Origin: Nematopogon swammerdamellus
Lineage: Eukaryota; Arthropoda; Insecta; Lepidoptera; Adelidae
NCBI GenBank assembly: GCA_946902875.1
Contig: OX336345.1
Span: 11,749,395 to 11,813,394, forward strand
Length of the DNA stretch: 64,000 nt
Direction: 5' to 3'
The first letter of the stretch is position 1. Every line of letters begins with the position of its first letter. A model generated the notes under the pieces. The model was not told the DNA's origin. It saw only the letters and a list, made by a program, of their open reading frames with translations, and made no database searches. The translations under genes and the position numbers were made by a program. Below are positions 46,348-57,245 of this stretch, one piece after another.

Positions 46348-46533
46348 ATGGCAGATATTTCTACGTTTACTGTTACTTTTCTTGTAGAAATACAGAATGT
46401 AGAGGTATGGGAGGACTGTTCAGAAGGATTTTTAGATTTAGACCCGCCCATGCACGGCATGAAGATTACGTACGCACTATATCCTAAGAACAGCTGTGAC
46501 TTGGATGTTTTGATTTGGCCACATGTTGCTAAG
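46348..46533 (+). CDS. Uncharacterised gene exon 1
   Basis: Opens MADISTFTVTFLVEIQNVEV at ATG 46348 (context gtgaatatgg) and ends IWPHVAK|gtaata, phase 0. A GTG at 46342 is in frame. Confidence 0.65.
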
Positions 46534-49500
46534 GTAATATCAGTGTCTCTACTCTACCTGCAAAGTATTCTTTTTATGCGACTAGTGACCAAGCGGCATG
46601 GTAAAGGATCGTACCCAAAGACATTAATCGTACCTAAGAAGGTTAACCTTCTACTGTTATTAGGATAAGACATAGTTTAACCATAGGTTTAAACAAAGAC
46701 ATTAAACTCACCCTCTTCGGTTTAAAGCATATAATTGTTTTCAAAATTGTATTGCTAAGAGGTATAAAATAGACAAGAAGGGGGTCAAGGCAATCTAGTC
46801 GCGATCTATTAGCCCACATGTTATCTATTGGATAAACTGTGTCTTATCCGAATAGCAGATGAGGGATTTTGTTTATGTAATCCACTGGTGACTCAGAGGG
46901 GCAGAGAACATGCTCCGACCAGTAAATCTTGTCTCCGAGGTGCGGTACCGGAGACATTCCCTTGGTTTACTGGCTGTACTGTACTAGAGAAATATTTCTG
47001 AGGAGATCCTATGATTATTGTGTCTGCAGATATGGTGTCACGGATCAGCTGGATGGTCGCGAACATGGCTTCACCTAGGACGTCGTTGGTTGGCGTTCTC
47101 AATACGACACTCTACAAGCTTAAATATTTATGAGATGAGAGACCATACGGTTGTGGCTACACTGAAAGATGGGTTGGCAGCGGTCAGTCAGGAGTAAGTC
47201 AAAAATTGTCACGATGCATGGGAAATTCTATATTGTTTGAACCGAACTTTCTGTCAAAATTCTATTAGGAAAGGAATAAATTATCATAAATGATTTAATT
47301 TTATTTGGTTATTATTATGCATACCTACATAAATTTTTTGGATGATGTTGGTACGGATCTCCCTCACATGTAAATGAGAACTCGTATAGTCAATGTACAT
47401 ATAATCCGGCCGAACCACATATTACGCACGTACATCAGCAATTCAGATCGCATTTTCATTTACATTACACCACAGAATGAGAGGTGAATTGGAAAAATAA
47501 AAATGAGAGTAGAGTTTCGAACACGCTAACAACAAAACATTGAATTGATGAGGTAATGCTTGATCTTATCTGGAATACTTAATGTCTATTTCAGAGCTCG
47601 TAATGATAAAACTGCGCAAGTCTACATACCAAAGTTAGATCATGGTGAGAGGCGTCAATTCGCTAAAGTCATCGAGGACTATGAATATTATAGCTGCCTG
47701 GAACGGTTTATTCTGCATTTGTTATGGGACCCGGTTGTGCAGCACATACCCAGCTCCTACCTCGATGGAGATGTTGATGTCCCTTTTGAAGTGTCAGGTA
47801 TATCATTATTATTAGAAATGCAACTGGTACAGGTGTGTTAATCAAAGCTGGCACGTACTAACACTATCGCGTAGTGTCTGTGTGTGTGTAAGCGCACGGG
47901 TGACGTCGCACTGCATACGCCCGATCTGTCTCACTCGCACATGCACAATTGCATTGGTGTGAGTACTGTGCACGCGCTAGCTTTGATTAACAGACCTGTA
48001 ATGTCAAATTCTTTACTAAAATCCTAATATTTCCAGATATTCGTCACCAAGACAAAGTTCTTAGAGCAGTGGATTTAGAGACTTCTCAACGCCCACAATC
48101 AATACATGATTCCTCCAAGAGTTTAAATCAACTTAATAGTAAAGCAAAACTTAACAAGAAAGGAAAACTGAGTCAAGACAAAGTCAAAGGCTTAAACAAA
48201 ACCGCTCAAGGGGAGATCAGGATCACTGGTGATGCGGTTTTGTCAGGTTTCATATTTTTTCATACTCTACCTTAAAGGTAACAAATTATTATCAATCTAA
48301 CTACTCCATAAGATGAATTTAGTACTTCTTGTTATTTATTGACCAAAACCTTGAAAAACAATAGTTTTTTGTTTGATAGAAAGCGCGACATGTGACGCCG
48401 AGCCGCCCATATTGAGTCTAACGACGTCCATGGATATTCGGTTGTACGCGGGGGTTGCGAATGTCATGCCGGCCTGACAGATGCCTTTTCACGGCTCTCT
48501 TGAAGGCTTCGAGACTATACTTGGGAGAAAATATGTGGGCAGGGCGAGCGTTCCAGAGTTTACCAGTTCTGTGAAGGAAAGATCTGCAGAATCGATTGGT
48601 ACGCATACGCGGTAAGTACGTACGCCTATATGCTGGATATAGGCACGCAATCCCTGCCCAGTTCGCGTTGTGCGGAGGTGGAAAGAGAACGGCGGGATCA
48701 CGCAAAACAGCTCCTCCGAGCATTCCGCTTGGAATAAGCGATAGAACACACTTAGGGGGCCGACATCCCCACAATGTTGCAGTAGTTCTAGATCGCGGGA
48801 CACGCCGGAGTCACCCTCTAGTCGCACGGCTCGACGCTGAATCGAGTCCAAAAGCGCAAACTGGTATTTAGCTGAGCCATCCCACAAGTGCTTGCACATT
48901 GTACGCTCAACTGTGCCAACCGTATACTTCGCGGAAACACGTGAATGTAGTACGCGAACAGTTTGGCACTACCGATGAGCAAAATGGGATGACTTCCGTT
49001 CCTTCCTGGGAGCATAACCGTGGCACAACGTTTGCTTCTCTTTTCCAGGATGGCCCAATCGGCCGTCAAGCTTCTTCATCCCTACCTCTACCGTTCCCAT
49101 CAGCGGCCGCACCTTGGTTTGATCGCTAATGCAGGCTAACATGGACGACATGGGCGCCAATCCCCCCTACCCGCGCCCCCCCCCCCCCCCCCCCCCCTTT
49201 ACCCCATTGCGGGTTTTTGATAGCAAATATTAGGTTCCACCCCAGAGTCGTCTATAAAACGCAACGTTAGTTGGATATTTCGAATCGTTCTTGTTCCCCA
49301 CTGCAAAGGTGTGGAACGGACTACCGGGGAATATCGACTGGCACCTTCTCGGGAGTTCAATTGGCTGCGCCTGAGGCTTCGACCTCGGGCACAGCCACCC
49401 AGTTCGGAAGCAATCAAAAAATCAAAAAAGTGCGAGCAGTACTCCAAGCAGGACCTAATCTGCAATTTACCGTCGCAACTTATTGAGTACGCTCAGCTTT

Positions 49501-52500
49501 TTAGAACCCAGCTTGACCTTGCCCTCGATATGGCGCCGAAAGTTTAGTTCGTGCGACAGTTCGACTCCGAGGACCCGAGGCGGTCGCTTAATTTTAGCAA
49601 CGTGCCTTTGAACGAAGGAGCTGGTGTGAACGCCGTTCTCTTCGCATTGAACGCGCAAACTTGTGTCTTGGAAGCGTTGAACTCGACCAAATTACTACAG
49701 CCCCATTCGGAAATAGACTGAAGCGTTTGTTCGAGTTCGGACACAAGTCTTTGCCTCTTCTCATCCACAACATCTGGCTGAAGGGTGACTGGTGTAGGAT
49801 CCGTGTCAGTTTCTGTTGGACCACATTTTTAACCTTCATTATAATTGGGTGCAGGCGTAGGCTATGTTGTGACTGGTGAATCAACAAACTGCGACACTGA
49901 ACAAATTCCATTTGTGATGCTTCTGAGCTCGCAAAACCTTCCACCTCCGACACAGCGCCCGATCTTCTTCGTACACATTTACAAGCTCCACGATCTACCG
50001 TTAGAAGCTATGAATGATGCTGGGTATGTAAAAACGTTGCACTCCTCCAGTTCTTCTTGTCTTCATAGTTTGTGTTCACAAAAACTAAAACTTTGCTTTA
50101 TAAATGTTCAATAGGTTCATCCAAGTGTATACTCGCTGGAAGGTATTGGATGAAGAACACTCCTCGCCTTTACATCCAGTTTCTACATCCGTTCTGATGA
50201 AAGACCCTCGAGCAGTACCGCTTGAACGAAGTCGAGCGACAGAATTGGTTACGTCCTTTCAGGATAAATTTCTGGAAATCGAGGTGATATTAACGGTTGG
50301 CCTGTATCTGAAATCAGTCCCGTGATTTTAATGAGATAATAGTACGTAATAATTCATAAAGTATGAATTATTCATACTTTATGAAACAAGACGACTGTAA
50401 ATTCTTCAGATTCGTGGATTTGGATATACTTCACCATCCACTACTGCTATTATGGTCGAGAAGCGACCAGGTGATCGTACGGTTGCACACGTAGCTAAAT
50501 CGCCCCAACCTGAACCTAAAGATGTCGTCATCGCGATATGTCCGGTGGACTTGAAGACTTTGATTGTCGGCAATAAGGCAATTCGTGGAAGCTTTCCCGT
50601 CATTCCTCCGAAAAATCAGGAAGGAGAGATATCAACCGCTTCTATCTTAGAAGCGACAACCACCCTAACCTTATCCATCGGGTTCATTGGATGTCGACCA
50701 GCACCCATGGCTGATTCGTTTTCTAGGCTGTTATTTTGTTCTCCGACTGATTCGGGAGCAGCTGATGCAATTTTAGAAGAATTATTAAGAGTAAATGAGG
50801 AAGTACAGATCGGAGAACATCCTGAAGATCTATTGACTGGTTGGCTTGTTGATTTGGTTGCTTCTTCCGTGATATTTTTGGAAGGACCGAGAGATGGCGG
50901 CATATTATTAGTTTGGAGCAAGGCTCTGGAGTACGAAAGTTCTCATACTTCGTTTTCAAGCGATATGCGATATTCTACGAGATTATATTCTGGTGCGTTT
51001 TTCACATCTCATATGTATTGATCATAATCATATGTACAAGTATGATTCTATTTAGATCATTACCCTGCTTACCACGACAATCAGGGTAAGCACAGTATAA
51101 GGTGTTGTGTTGCAAGAACTGCGGTAAATTACAGCACAACACCTACCACCACGTTTAGCAAAGTATTAGGACAAGATAACTATTAACCAGCCAATTAGGT
51201 ACGAAAACCCACCTGTTGCATCATACCGGCGAGCATGCATGCTCGCCGGTATGACCGTGCCAAGTACGTTATATATAACATATGATGTGATTTGAAAATT
51301 TGGGAATTATAGAACTGAGATCCCCATACCATGTTTCAGAATTTATGGAGATGTCTCCTTCCTTTATGGCGCTGAAGCTACACAAGCCAATAGGCAAACT
51401 TTTAATAAGTCCTCAATTATTGAATTCTCAATCTGTATATCCGTTTCCTGCTAGAGATGTAAGTCGAAACGTCGTAGCTCGATTTGTTTTTATTTAGATA
51501 GGTATGTTTCTGTAGTGTTTCAGTAGCTAATTTATAATGATACTCGTAGATGCATTCCGGCTAGCATATTACGGCTCGATATTTTCTCAACAGATAATTT
51601 TTTTTTTATGTAATCCAGTATCGGTGGCTGAGTCGGAGGGGCCAAAGCGCATGCTCCGACCAGCCAATATAACCTCCGAGAAGGCCTTAGGTGGTAGTTT
51701 AAAAATTTTGTTTATTGGTATCCAGGCATCAGAAAAATGCCCCTAAGGTACAGACACGGTCAAGATTTTAACAAACTTTCGTTGGATATTAAACATTTTA
51801 ATTTTTATTTACAATCCAAAGTACAAACTACAATCCAATATGCAAAGAAATCCAGACGTTATTATTAATGTTCATTCTGCGACAGCAAACTCAAACACAG
51901 CGCATTGTTATCGCCGTCCAACAAGGTTATTATATTAAACCGATATTATTATGCATTTTGTAGGTTTAAAAGGTTTTAAATCATTGTTACGCTCTCATCC
52001 GTACACTTTCATTAGGGCAGTAGTGCCATTTTCATTCTGCCTACAACATTTAATTTAATTTTCATTTGCCGTCTGAAAGGGGTTACCTTTGTCTTTTCAT
52101 CCGCACATTTTTAACCCCCGACGCAAAAGGAAGGAGTCTCGTCTGTGTATCTACTGTCTGTGGCATCTTGGCTCCCAAACGGATGGGCAGATTAGGATGC
52201 GGTTCTTTTTAATAGAAAGCTGGTTTTCTAATAAAGGCAATGTCATTCTTATTTTATTTTTCTTTCTGCTTAGTTTTTCATTTTCTTTTCATTTACTATT
52301 TAACTGCAGATATCGTTGGGGTAGGATTGGTCGATTTAAGTTAGGTAGAGGCCTACATACCTTACGAGGCACTCAGGATTATATCTCTATGCAGTCATGC
52401 GATCCATTGATAATACAATGCTAGGTGACTAGTAAAGTGTGTGGTGATCAACATACGTGGGCTGTTCCGAAAATTGTTAGCCACAGAATAAATAAACATT

Positions 52501-53839
52501 TTTTTCCCTGTAACTATTTTGATTTGACGGCTAATTTAAATACAATTCTCCTTGATGAAAATTATTGGCCACCTATGTGTAGTTCTTTTTTTAAATATTT
52601 TTAACGGTTATCCGTCACTCATATTTTATTTGCAACAATGGACGCCTCGAGAGAAGCTTTTCGTGTTATGGTTTTCTATGCTTATAAACTAGGGTTAACC
52701 TTCAAGGAATCTCACCAAAATTTGCAAGCTGCTTTTGGGGCGTTTGCTCCTGCGTTAGCAAAAGTTACTTATTGGTTTCGTGAATTTAAACGTGGTCTAG
52801 AGAACCTAAACGATGATCCCAGACCCGGCCGACCATCAACTGCAGTCACTCATGAAAACGTCATCAGGTTACAGTGGCTATTGCGGGAGAATAGACACAT
52901 GACACATCGGGAGATTCAGGCTGAACTGAAGATTGGTATTGCGAAGTTTGTCTGCCTCAAGCTTTCGGGGAGTTGAATAGCGAGCGCCCAAGGAGCGGCG
53001 TCCGTAGCATTCTTTTTCACCAAGATAACGCGCCCGCTCACACACCGGTAGAAACATGAACTATTTGATAACTTCGGGAGTACAAAGGTTATCCCATCCT
53101 CCGTACAGCCCAGATTTATCTCCATGCGATTTATTTTATTTCCCACGGTAAAAAAAATACTTCGCGGGCGAAAATTCAACACTGCAGACGAGGCCGTCGA
53201 AGAATTTCGGCGGTTATTTTTCGACCTCCCGCAAGATACGTTTTTTAAATGTTTTGAAACCTGGTTCACCCGAATGCATAAGTGCATAGGGATTCGAGGG
53301 AAATATTTTGAAAAGCTGTAAATAATTTTTTTTCATATTCTAACTATTTTTCATTTCACTAACAATTTTCGGAACAGCTTATGTAGCTCAGATTGCGTGG
53401 GACCGGCAAATTAAAAAAAAATTTTAATTGCATTCTGTTGGCAGTATATTGTGATTGTGACTAGGGTTACCATTTATTTTGTGATTATTGTGTATTACAT
53501 CATGTCCAAGATTCTGGAACGTGGATCCAGAGAGATTATATTTTTAAAATAACCCTAATGCGACTAGCCTGCATATGATGTACCTACGACTTTAAGTCAA
53601 TGTGTTCGACTAACCGACCTTGCAGAATTACATAAAAATATAATTTTATTTATTGTAAGGCACTGATGAAGCTCGGACGTCTGTCGATCTGCGGAGTGGA
53701 CGAGATGGCATCGGTTGACAATTTGCCGACTACCCTAGAACTGCTGGAGTTGAAGGAGCATCTGGAGGATATGTTGACCTCCAAAAAGAAGAAGAAGAAA
53801 GCGTCAATTATTTCAACATCAAAAGAATCAATTGAATGA
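46348..53839 (+). CDS. Uncharacterised multi-exon protein, weak resemblance to CFAP92/DUF4550
   Basis: Exons 46348-46533, 47595-47797, 48037-48246, 49855-50023, 50115-50283, 50410-50992, 51340-51458 and 53660-53839 give about 606 codons. All junctions agree in phase except the first: exon 1 ends in phase 0 and exon 2 needs two preceding bases, so a small exon of 3n+2 bases is missing or the donor is different. The protein has a Lys-rich stretch in exon 3 (NSKAKLNKKGKLSQDKVKGL) and a compact region in exon 6 (VVIAICPVDLKTLIVGNK, TLTLSIGFIGCRPAPM, VIFLEGPRDGGILLVW). It ends in a Lys cluster. There is no signal peptide or membrane segment. The pattern YALYPKNSCDLDVLIWPHVAK recalls the DUF4550 region of the ciliary protein CFAP92, but this is from memory and only tentative. 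Function unknown. Confidence 0.6.
46880..47105 (-). repeat. Dispersed repeat with 'tgctccgaccag' core
   Basis: On the minus strand an open frame reads NDVLGEAMFATIQLIRDTIS and ADTIIIGSPQKYFSS, with an outer end 'ggtcggagcatgttctctg' shared with 1435-1515 and 51630-51680. Probably a fragment of a retroelement or other transposon gene; the family is not recognised. Confidence 0.4.
47595..47797 (+). CDS. Uncharacterised gene exon 2
   Basis: Acceptor tttcag|A GCT. It encodes ARNDKTAQVYIPKLDHGERR through EDYEYYSCLERFILHLLWDP to DVPFEVS, then G|gtatat, phase 1. The incoming phase does not fit exon 1. Confidence 0.7.
47917..47995. repeat. Half of the fold-back MITE seen at 2210-2399
   Basis: 'cccgatctgtctcactcgca' and 'gtgtgagtactgtgcacgcg' to 'gattaacagacctgta' match the right arm at 2318-2399. 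The other arm is absent. Confidence 0.65.
48037..48246 (+). CDS. Uncharacterised gene exon 3
   Basis: Acceptor ttccag|AT. It encodes IRHQDKVLRAVDLETSQRPQ, a Lys-rich stretch and GEIRITGDAVLS, then G|gtttca, phase 1. The donor is weak, but phase joins exactly with the next exon. Confidence 0.65.
48385..49795 (-). pseudogene. Jockey-like LINE, reverse transcriptase C-terminal half, rearranged
   Basis: In minus-strand order: SISEWGCSNLVEFNASKTQV (thumb region after the active site), VLGVELSHELNFRRHIEGK, then QIRSCLEYCSHF, LWDGSAKYQFALLDSIQRR, VFYRLFQAECSEELF and RSFLHRTGKLWNA. These are ordered C-terminal landmarks of jockey-type elements. The frames are broken, and at about 49070-49460 an unrelated segment with an 18-base C-run (about 49180-49197) splits CLEYCSH from LWDGSAK. 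It lies in the intron between exons 3 and 4 of the uncharacterised gene, on the opposite strand. Confidence 0.8.
49855..50023 (+). CDS. Uncharacterised gene exon 4
   Basis: Acceptor gtgcag|GC. It encodes GVGYVVTGESTNCDTEQIPF, PTQRPIFFVHIYKLHDLPLE and NDAG, then GG|gtatgt, phase 2. Confidence 0.75.
50115..50283 (+). CDS. Uncharacterised gene exon 5
   Basis: Acceptor aatag|G, which completes Gly. It encodes FIQVYTRWKVLDEEHSSPLH to SFQDKFLEIE, then GAG|gtgata, phase 0. Confidence 0.75.
50353..50385. repeat. Perfect 16-bp-arm palindrome in an intron
   Basis: 'ttcataaagtatgaat', t, then its exact complement, inside the 126-bp intron between exons 5 and 6 of the uncharacterised gene. Confidence 0.55.
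50410..50992 (+). CDS. Uncharacterised gene exon 6 (largest)
   Basis: Acceptor cttcag|ATT, donor G|gtgcgt (phase 1). It encodes IRGFGYTSPSTTAIMVEKRP to FSSDMRYSTRLYS over 194 codons without a stop. It includes VIFLEGPRDGGILLVWSKAL, probably the most conserved part. Confidence 0.8.
51060..51260. repeat. Retroelement segment with a perfect 32-bp palindrome
   Basis: 'ccacgacaatcagggtaagc' and 'acaacacctaccaccacg' match 36745-36850. At 51222-51253 the loopless palindrome 'cataccggcgagcatg' plus its complement interrupts the shared sequence ('cctgttgcat|gac'). Confidence 0.6.
51340..51458 (+). CDS. Uncharacterised gene exon 7
   Basis: Acceptor tttcag|AA. It encodes EFMEMSPSFMALKLHKPIGK to SVYPFPARD, then GAT|gtaagt, phase 0. 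Confidence 0.75.
52456..53379 (+). mobile_element. Mariner element, internally deleted
   Basis: Inverted ends contain the perfect 20-bp pair at 52461-52480 ('gctgttccgaaaattgttag') and 53359-53378, next to TA on both sides. At 924 bp it is shorter than the usual 1.3 kb. It lies in the last intron of the uncharacterised gene. Confidence 0.88.
52638..53321 (+). pseudogene. Mariner transposase remnant
   Basis: The N-terminal half is open (MDASREAFRVMVFYAYKLGL, helix-turn-helix with WFREFKRG, NDDPRPGRPSTAV, REIQAELKIG) to a stop at 52975. After a deletion the C-terminal part appears in shifting frames: LFHQDNAPAHT (second catalytic Asp region), PPYSPDLSPCDFYLF (third catalytic Asp of the DD34D triad) and GRKFNTADEAVEEFRRLFFD to the stop near 53321. 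The first catalytic Asp is lost in the deletion. Inactive. Confidence 0.85.
53660..53839 (+). CDS. Uncharacterised gene exon 8 (C-terminus)
   Basis: Acceptor tgtaag|GCA, phase 0. It encodes ALMKLGRLSICGVDEMASVD, LLELKEHLEDMLTSKKKKKK and a Ser-rich end, then TGA at 53837-53839. Confidence 0.75.
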   Translation, partial: ALMKLGRLSICGVDEMASVDNLPTTLELLELKEHLEDMLTSKKKKKKASIISTSKESIE

Positions 53840-54580
53840 GTCTTAGTACTGGGTATCATTGGGGATATGTCAGTTCTTAACCAATTTACGTGATCGTTTT
53901 ATTTTTTCATTTCGATTCATTATTCGATTTAGTGTGTCTAGTATGTCTAGAAAAAAGATACCATGGGCTGTGTTAGCAGGAGATGTAGGCATCAATGTCA
54001 GATAAAAAAAAACAATTTCTATAATATTATTATAATTTTTTTTATATTCTTTAAAAAATAATAAAGGAAACGCCTGCTTCTAATACGCAAGCAATAATGA
54101 GTTCTTCCTTTTATTATTCGTGGGACGTCAGATACAAAGCGCAGAATGTTAATGATTTATTTTTGTTCATGACCATCTTCGAGTCTCTACTGTGCGTGAA
54201 GAAAAAACCTGCAACGTGAAATGAGATACGTCAGTTTTTCATACTAATTGATTTGAAATTAATGTATATTATGCATAACCGTTTAAACATGCTCAATTCC
54301 AGCGTTGATACAGTTTTAACATTTTTAAGTTATTAAAATTCGAAATCTGTCCGGTTTTGCAAAACCATTAATATTATCGAAATTTCACCAGGAAATTAGA
54401 AAACGTAAATGGAAAGAATTTTTTTTTCCAAAAACAGTAAATTCCAAACGCGGAAATTGTTTACACCGAAATAAAAAGACACTTAGGTGTGTAGGTATGT
54501 GGGAAGAAGAAGCTTAGGTGATATTAGTAGGACCTCTGTTCACCTGCGTTCAATTAATGCACCCAAGTGAACAAAAATAG

Positions 54581-54795
54581 AATATATATATTTTTAATTA
54601 GAAAAATGCAAAGCGAAAATAATTGGAAAAATACATCCCGGCCAGGAGTGTAAATGTTTTTAGAATCAGAATCAAATTCTGATTCTCATTTAAATCAGAA
54701 TCAGAATTAAATGATTTTCAAAATTATAATATTAATATTCAATATTTTTTTCCAATGATTTTCGCTTTGAATTTTTTTAATTAAAAATATATATA
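54581..54795. mobile_element. AT-rich fold-back element
   Basis: The left arm 'aatatatatatttttaatta' plus 'caaagcgaaaataattgg' is complemented at 54747-54795. The interior has repeated 'gaatcagaat' words around 54660-54710. Confidence 0.6.
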
Positions 54796-55135
54796 AACCG
54801 AGTACGTGCTTAGTACTAACATATTATAAACATAAAATATTATTAAAAATAGAATAAACCAATAAACATTCTGAGCTCTATCCCGCAGAATCATAAACAT
54901 ACACATACACATCTGTCCTGGCTTTTATCAACTTTTGTACTTGAGTCTAGGTAGTGGAGCCTTAAAATGACACATTTTAATTAAGGCATCACCGCGCCGG
55001 CTTTTCCCACCTGAATACGTGGAACGTGACTAGAATCTTTTAAAATCTTCCGCTTCACAGTGCGATGACATGCGAGCGAGTTTTAGGGCTTCCTGCATGC
55101 AGCTGTGAATATTGAAGAATGAAAGGTAAAGAGCG

Positions 55136-55204
55136 TTCCACGTAACTTGTCCCTTGAAGTAAGCCATTTCCATCTCTATTGCCGTGAGGGACAAGTTACG
55201 TGAA
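55136..55204. repeat. Inverted repeat, 17-bp arms
   Basis: 'ttccacgtaacttgtccc' and 'gggacaagttacgtgaa' face each other over a 34-base spacer. Confidence 0.5.
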
Positions 55205-55269
55205 ACGAACACTAGTTTTCATAGTTTGATAATATTTTGACGGTACCTACTTATTTGGTATCTTGCAGC

Positions 55270-55372
55270 AAAACACATTTAATTTAAGCGTTCGATATGA
55301 TGAATTATTGATAGCAGCTATCAATAATTTTTCACGTCTTTCAAAACGAACGCTTAAATTCAATGTGTTTTT
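55270..55372. mobile_element. Fold-back with nested inner hairpin
   Basis: Outer arms 'aaacacatttaatttaagcg' / 'cgcttaaattcaatgtgttt' and inner arms 'aattattgatagc' / 'gctatcaataatt'. No coding. Confidence 0.6.
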
Positions 55373-55744
55373 TATTAAAGTCGAAAAGTGACAGCAGCAG
55401 GTTGCAATTTTCCAGTCGCGCACTAAGAATGAACGCGATAACCCTACTGGACGAGTGTTGGCGCTGATGAAGGAGCACGTCAGGATTATTTAGATGAACT
55501 CTGCTGCACATTCTCTCTCTCTCTTGAGCTCCGCATTACCGTTCTTAAGCTGACTGACACAGAACAATGAATCGTCCAAGACGAAGTTGTGGCACTAGGG
55601 AATGTTCATATCTCAGAATCTAAATTTGGCCTTATTAAATTTCTTGCTTGAGAATTAAATTATTATGACATGATTAGGACGAAGTAAAACTTATAGATTT
55701 TTTTTTAAACGAGACTGTAAATTATGTTTTAGTATAATTTTAGT

Positions 55745-56117
55745 AAAGCCTCGATAGCTCAGTGGTGCAGACAGTCAACTGTCGCTATTGAATGTTAAGC
55801 AACGCTGGGTGCGGTCAGTACTTGGATGGGTGACCGCTGACCGTTGGAGGCTGACCGAGGTTCGGATTCCTCGTAAAAACTGTAGGTAATCTTGCTTGGT
55901 GGTAGGGTTTAACCCGCCCGGGTTGGTACCATCGCACTGAATGAAACGTCGGTCGAAACGGCTATGTAAATAGTTTGTGTTTTCCGACCAGTTCAGTGTA
56001 GCCGGCACGATCAAAGGGGGAAGCACTGACATGGCACCTAGTTCACCCGGTGTTATGGGCTGACATCACGGACGTTGTAGGTGATGTAGCCAACCGTGTC
56101 AGTTTCCATAAAAAAAA
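55745..56117 (+). mobile_element. Composite SINE: tRNA-type boxes, 5S rRNA segment, F1 tail
   Basis: The unit opens with a tRNA-like A box, TAGCTCAGTGG at 55755-55765, and has a B-box-like ggttcggattcc at 55859-55870. Between them, 55794-55847 reads 'gttaagcaacgctgggtgcg' and 'gtcagtacttggatgggtga' then ccgc. This is the internal control region and 3' part of 5S rRNA (box A through box C). From about 55898 it continues with F1 sequence to the A-run near 56117. It is therefore a pol III-type head with two promoter kinds joined to a LINE tail. Confidence 0.7.
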
Positions 56118-56222
56118 GTAAAAAAACTTAGGTACTTCTTTGTGGTGTATGTAAACAAGCAGATCGAAAAGAAGAAAGTGATCACGGTTCGTTTCCATTA
56201 TGCATACAAAATACATGCATTC

Positions 56223-56223
<1 letters not shown>

Positions 56224-56253
<30 letters not shown>

Positions 56254-56290
56254 CGTACATAAATACATACATATATATATACACACATAC
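56224..56290. repeat. (TACA)n and (TA)n microsatellite
   Basis: About eight TACA repeats with interruptions, then TATATATATA and ACACA. Confidence 0.8.
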
Positions 56291-56622
56291 TTACCACACG
56301 CTGTATTCCGACAATCGGGGTAAGCAGAGTAATCGGTATTGTAGGAACTGCAAGGATTCTGGTAAATTACAGCCCTAAACCGACCACCACGTTTCGCAAA
56401 GTATGCGGACAAGACAATATCAAGCAACAAGTAAGGCACGAATTTACTATAAATTTAAATTTAATATAATCTCTATTACTGTGGATGGACCGTGCCAAGG
56501 TGAGAGGTGGCTATCCTGGGGCCCTTTAGCCCGGTATCTTATGCATCCGTTAGTCGCCTTTTACGACATACACGGAGAAAGATGCAGTGGGGCTATTATT
56601 TTGAAGTACCGGCCCCACACGA
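56291..56622. repeat. Retroelement segment shared with 36736-37064
   Basis: 'cacgctgtattccgacaatc', 'ggtaaattacagccc', 'accaccacgtttcgcaaag', 'ccaaggtgagaggtgg', and the outer end of F1 to 'accggccccacacg'. Confidence 0.6.
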
Positions 56623-57245
56623 TTTCCATTGTGATCTATCTACATATTTTTTTAACTCTGTTTACATACAATAATGTATGCTAGCTAAAGCCGCGTCTCC
56701 TGCGAATGTTTCTTTCGAAACATTACACAGAAACATCGAAACATTGGGGCGTGGCCATACACATTTGATGAAACAAATATTTTTGTTTCATGTTTCTTGT
56801 GTAATGTTTCGAAAAAAAACATGCGCAGGAAACCTGGCTTAAGCTAGTGTATTGAATGAAAGGAAGACCGGCATTCGGACATTTATTTTAATTTCATTTC
56901 GCATTTTCCCTAATTTAATAATCTAATTCGTGAAATTTCAGGTATTATAGCTGCCTTTGGACAGCGGCATAACTCATCGGTTTAGCTTTGGTCCTTTGGG
57001 CTTAGCTTAGAACCTTGTGATGTTTGTAAAAATAATCTTTCGAGAAAATTTTCAGACGAACAGAGATAAATATCATAATAAAGCAATATTGTGAAAATGT
57101 TTTGGAAGAATTAAAATATAAGAATGAAATAGCGTCATGTTTACTTTCGTAACGCCCACTCGTTAAGGCTGCGAGCGGTTCATGTCCAATGAGTTTTTAT
57201 AAATAACAAAATACTTACCGTTAGGTACCTTTTTCTATGATTTTT

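Larger units (their letters stand above)
53840..55744. other. Intergenic region with several fold-backs
   Basis: It contains the 3' UTR of the uncharacterised gene (aataaa near 54059), a fold-back at 54581-54795, inverted words at 55136-55204, and a fold-back at 55270-55372. No gene seen. Confidence 0.5.

Noticed and set aside
48596..49129. Plus-strand frames in the LINE region as extra exons of the uncharacterised gene
   Set aside because: They are antisense shadows of the jockey-like reverse transcriptase, and the exon 3 to exon 4 phases already join without them.
55794..55850. A 5S rRNA gene
   Set aside because: Only the box A to box C region is present; the 5' half and the closing 3' strand of helix I are missing.
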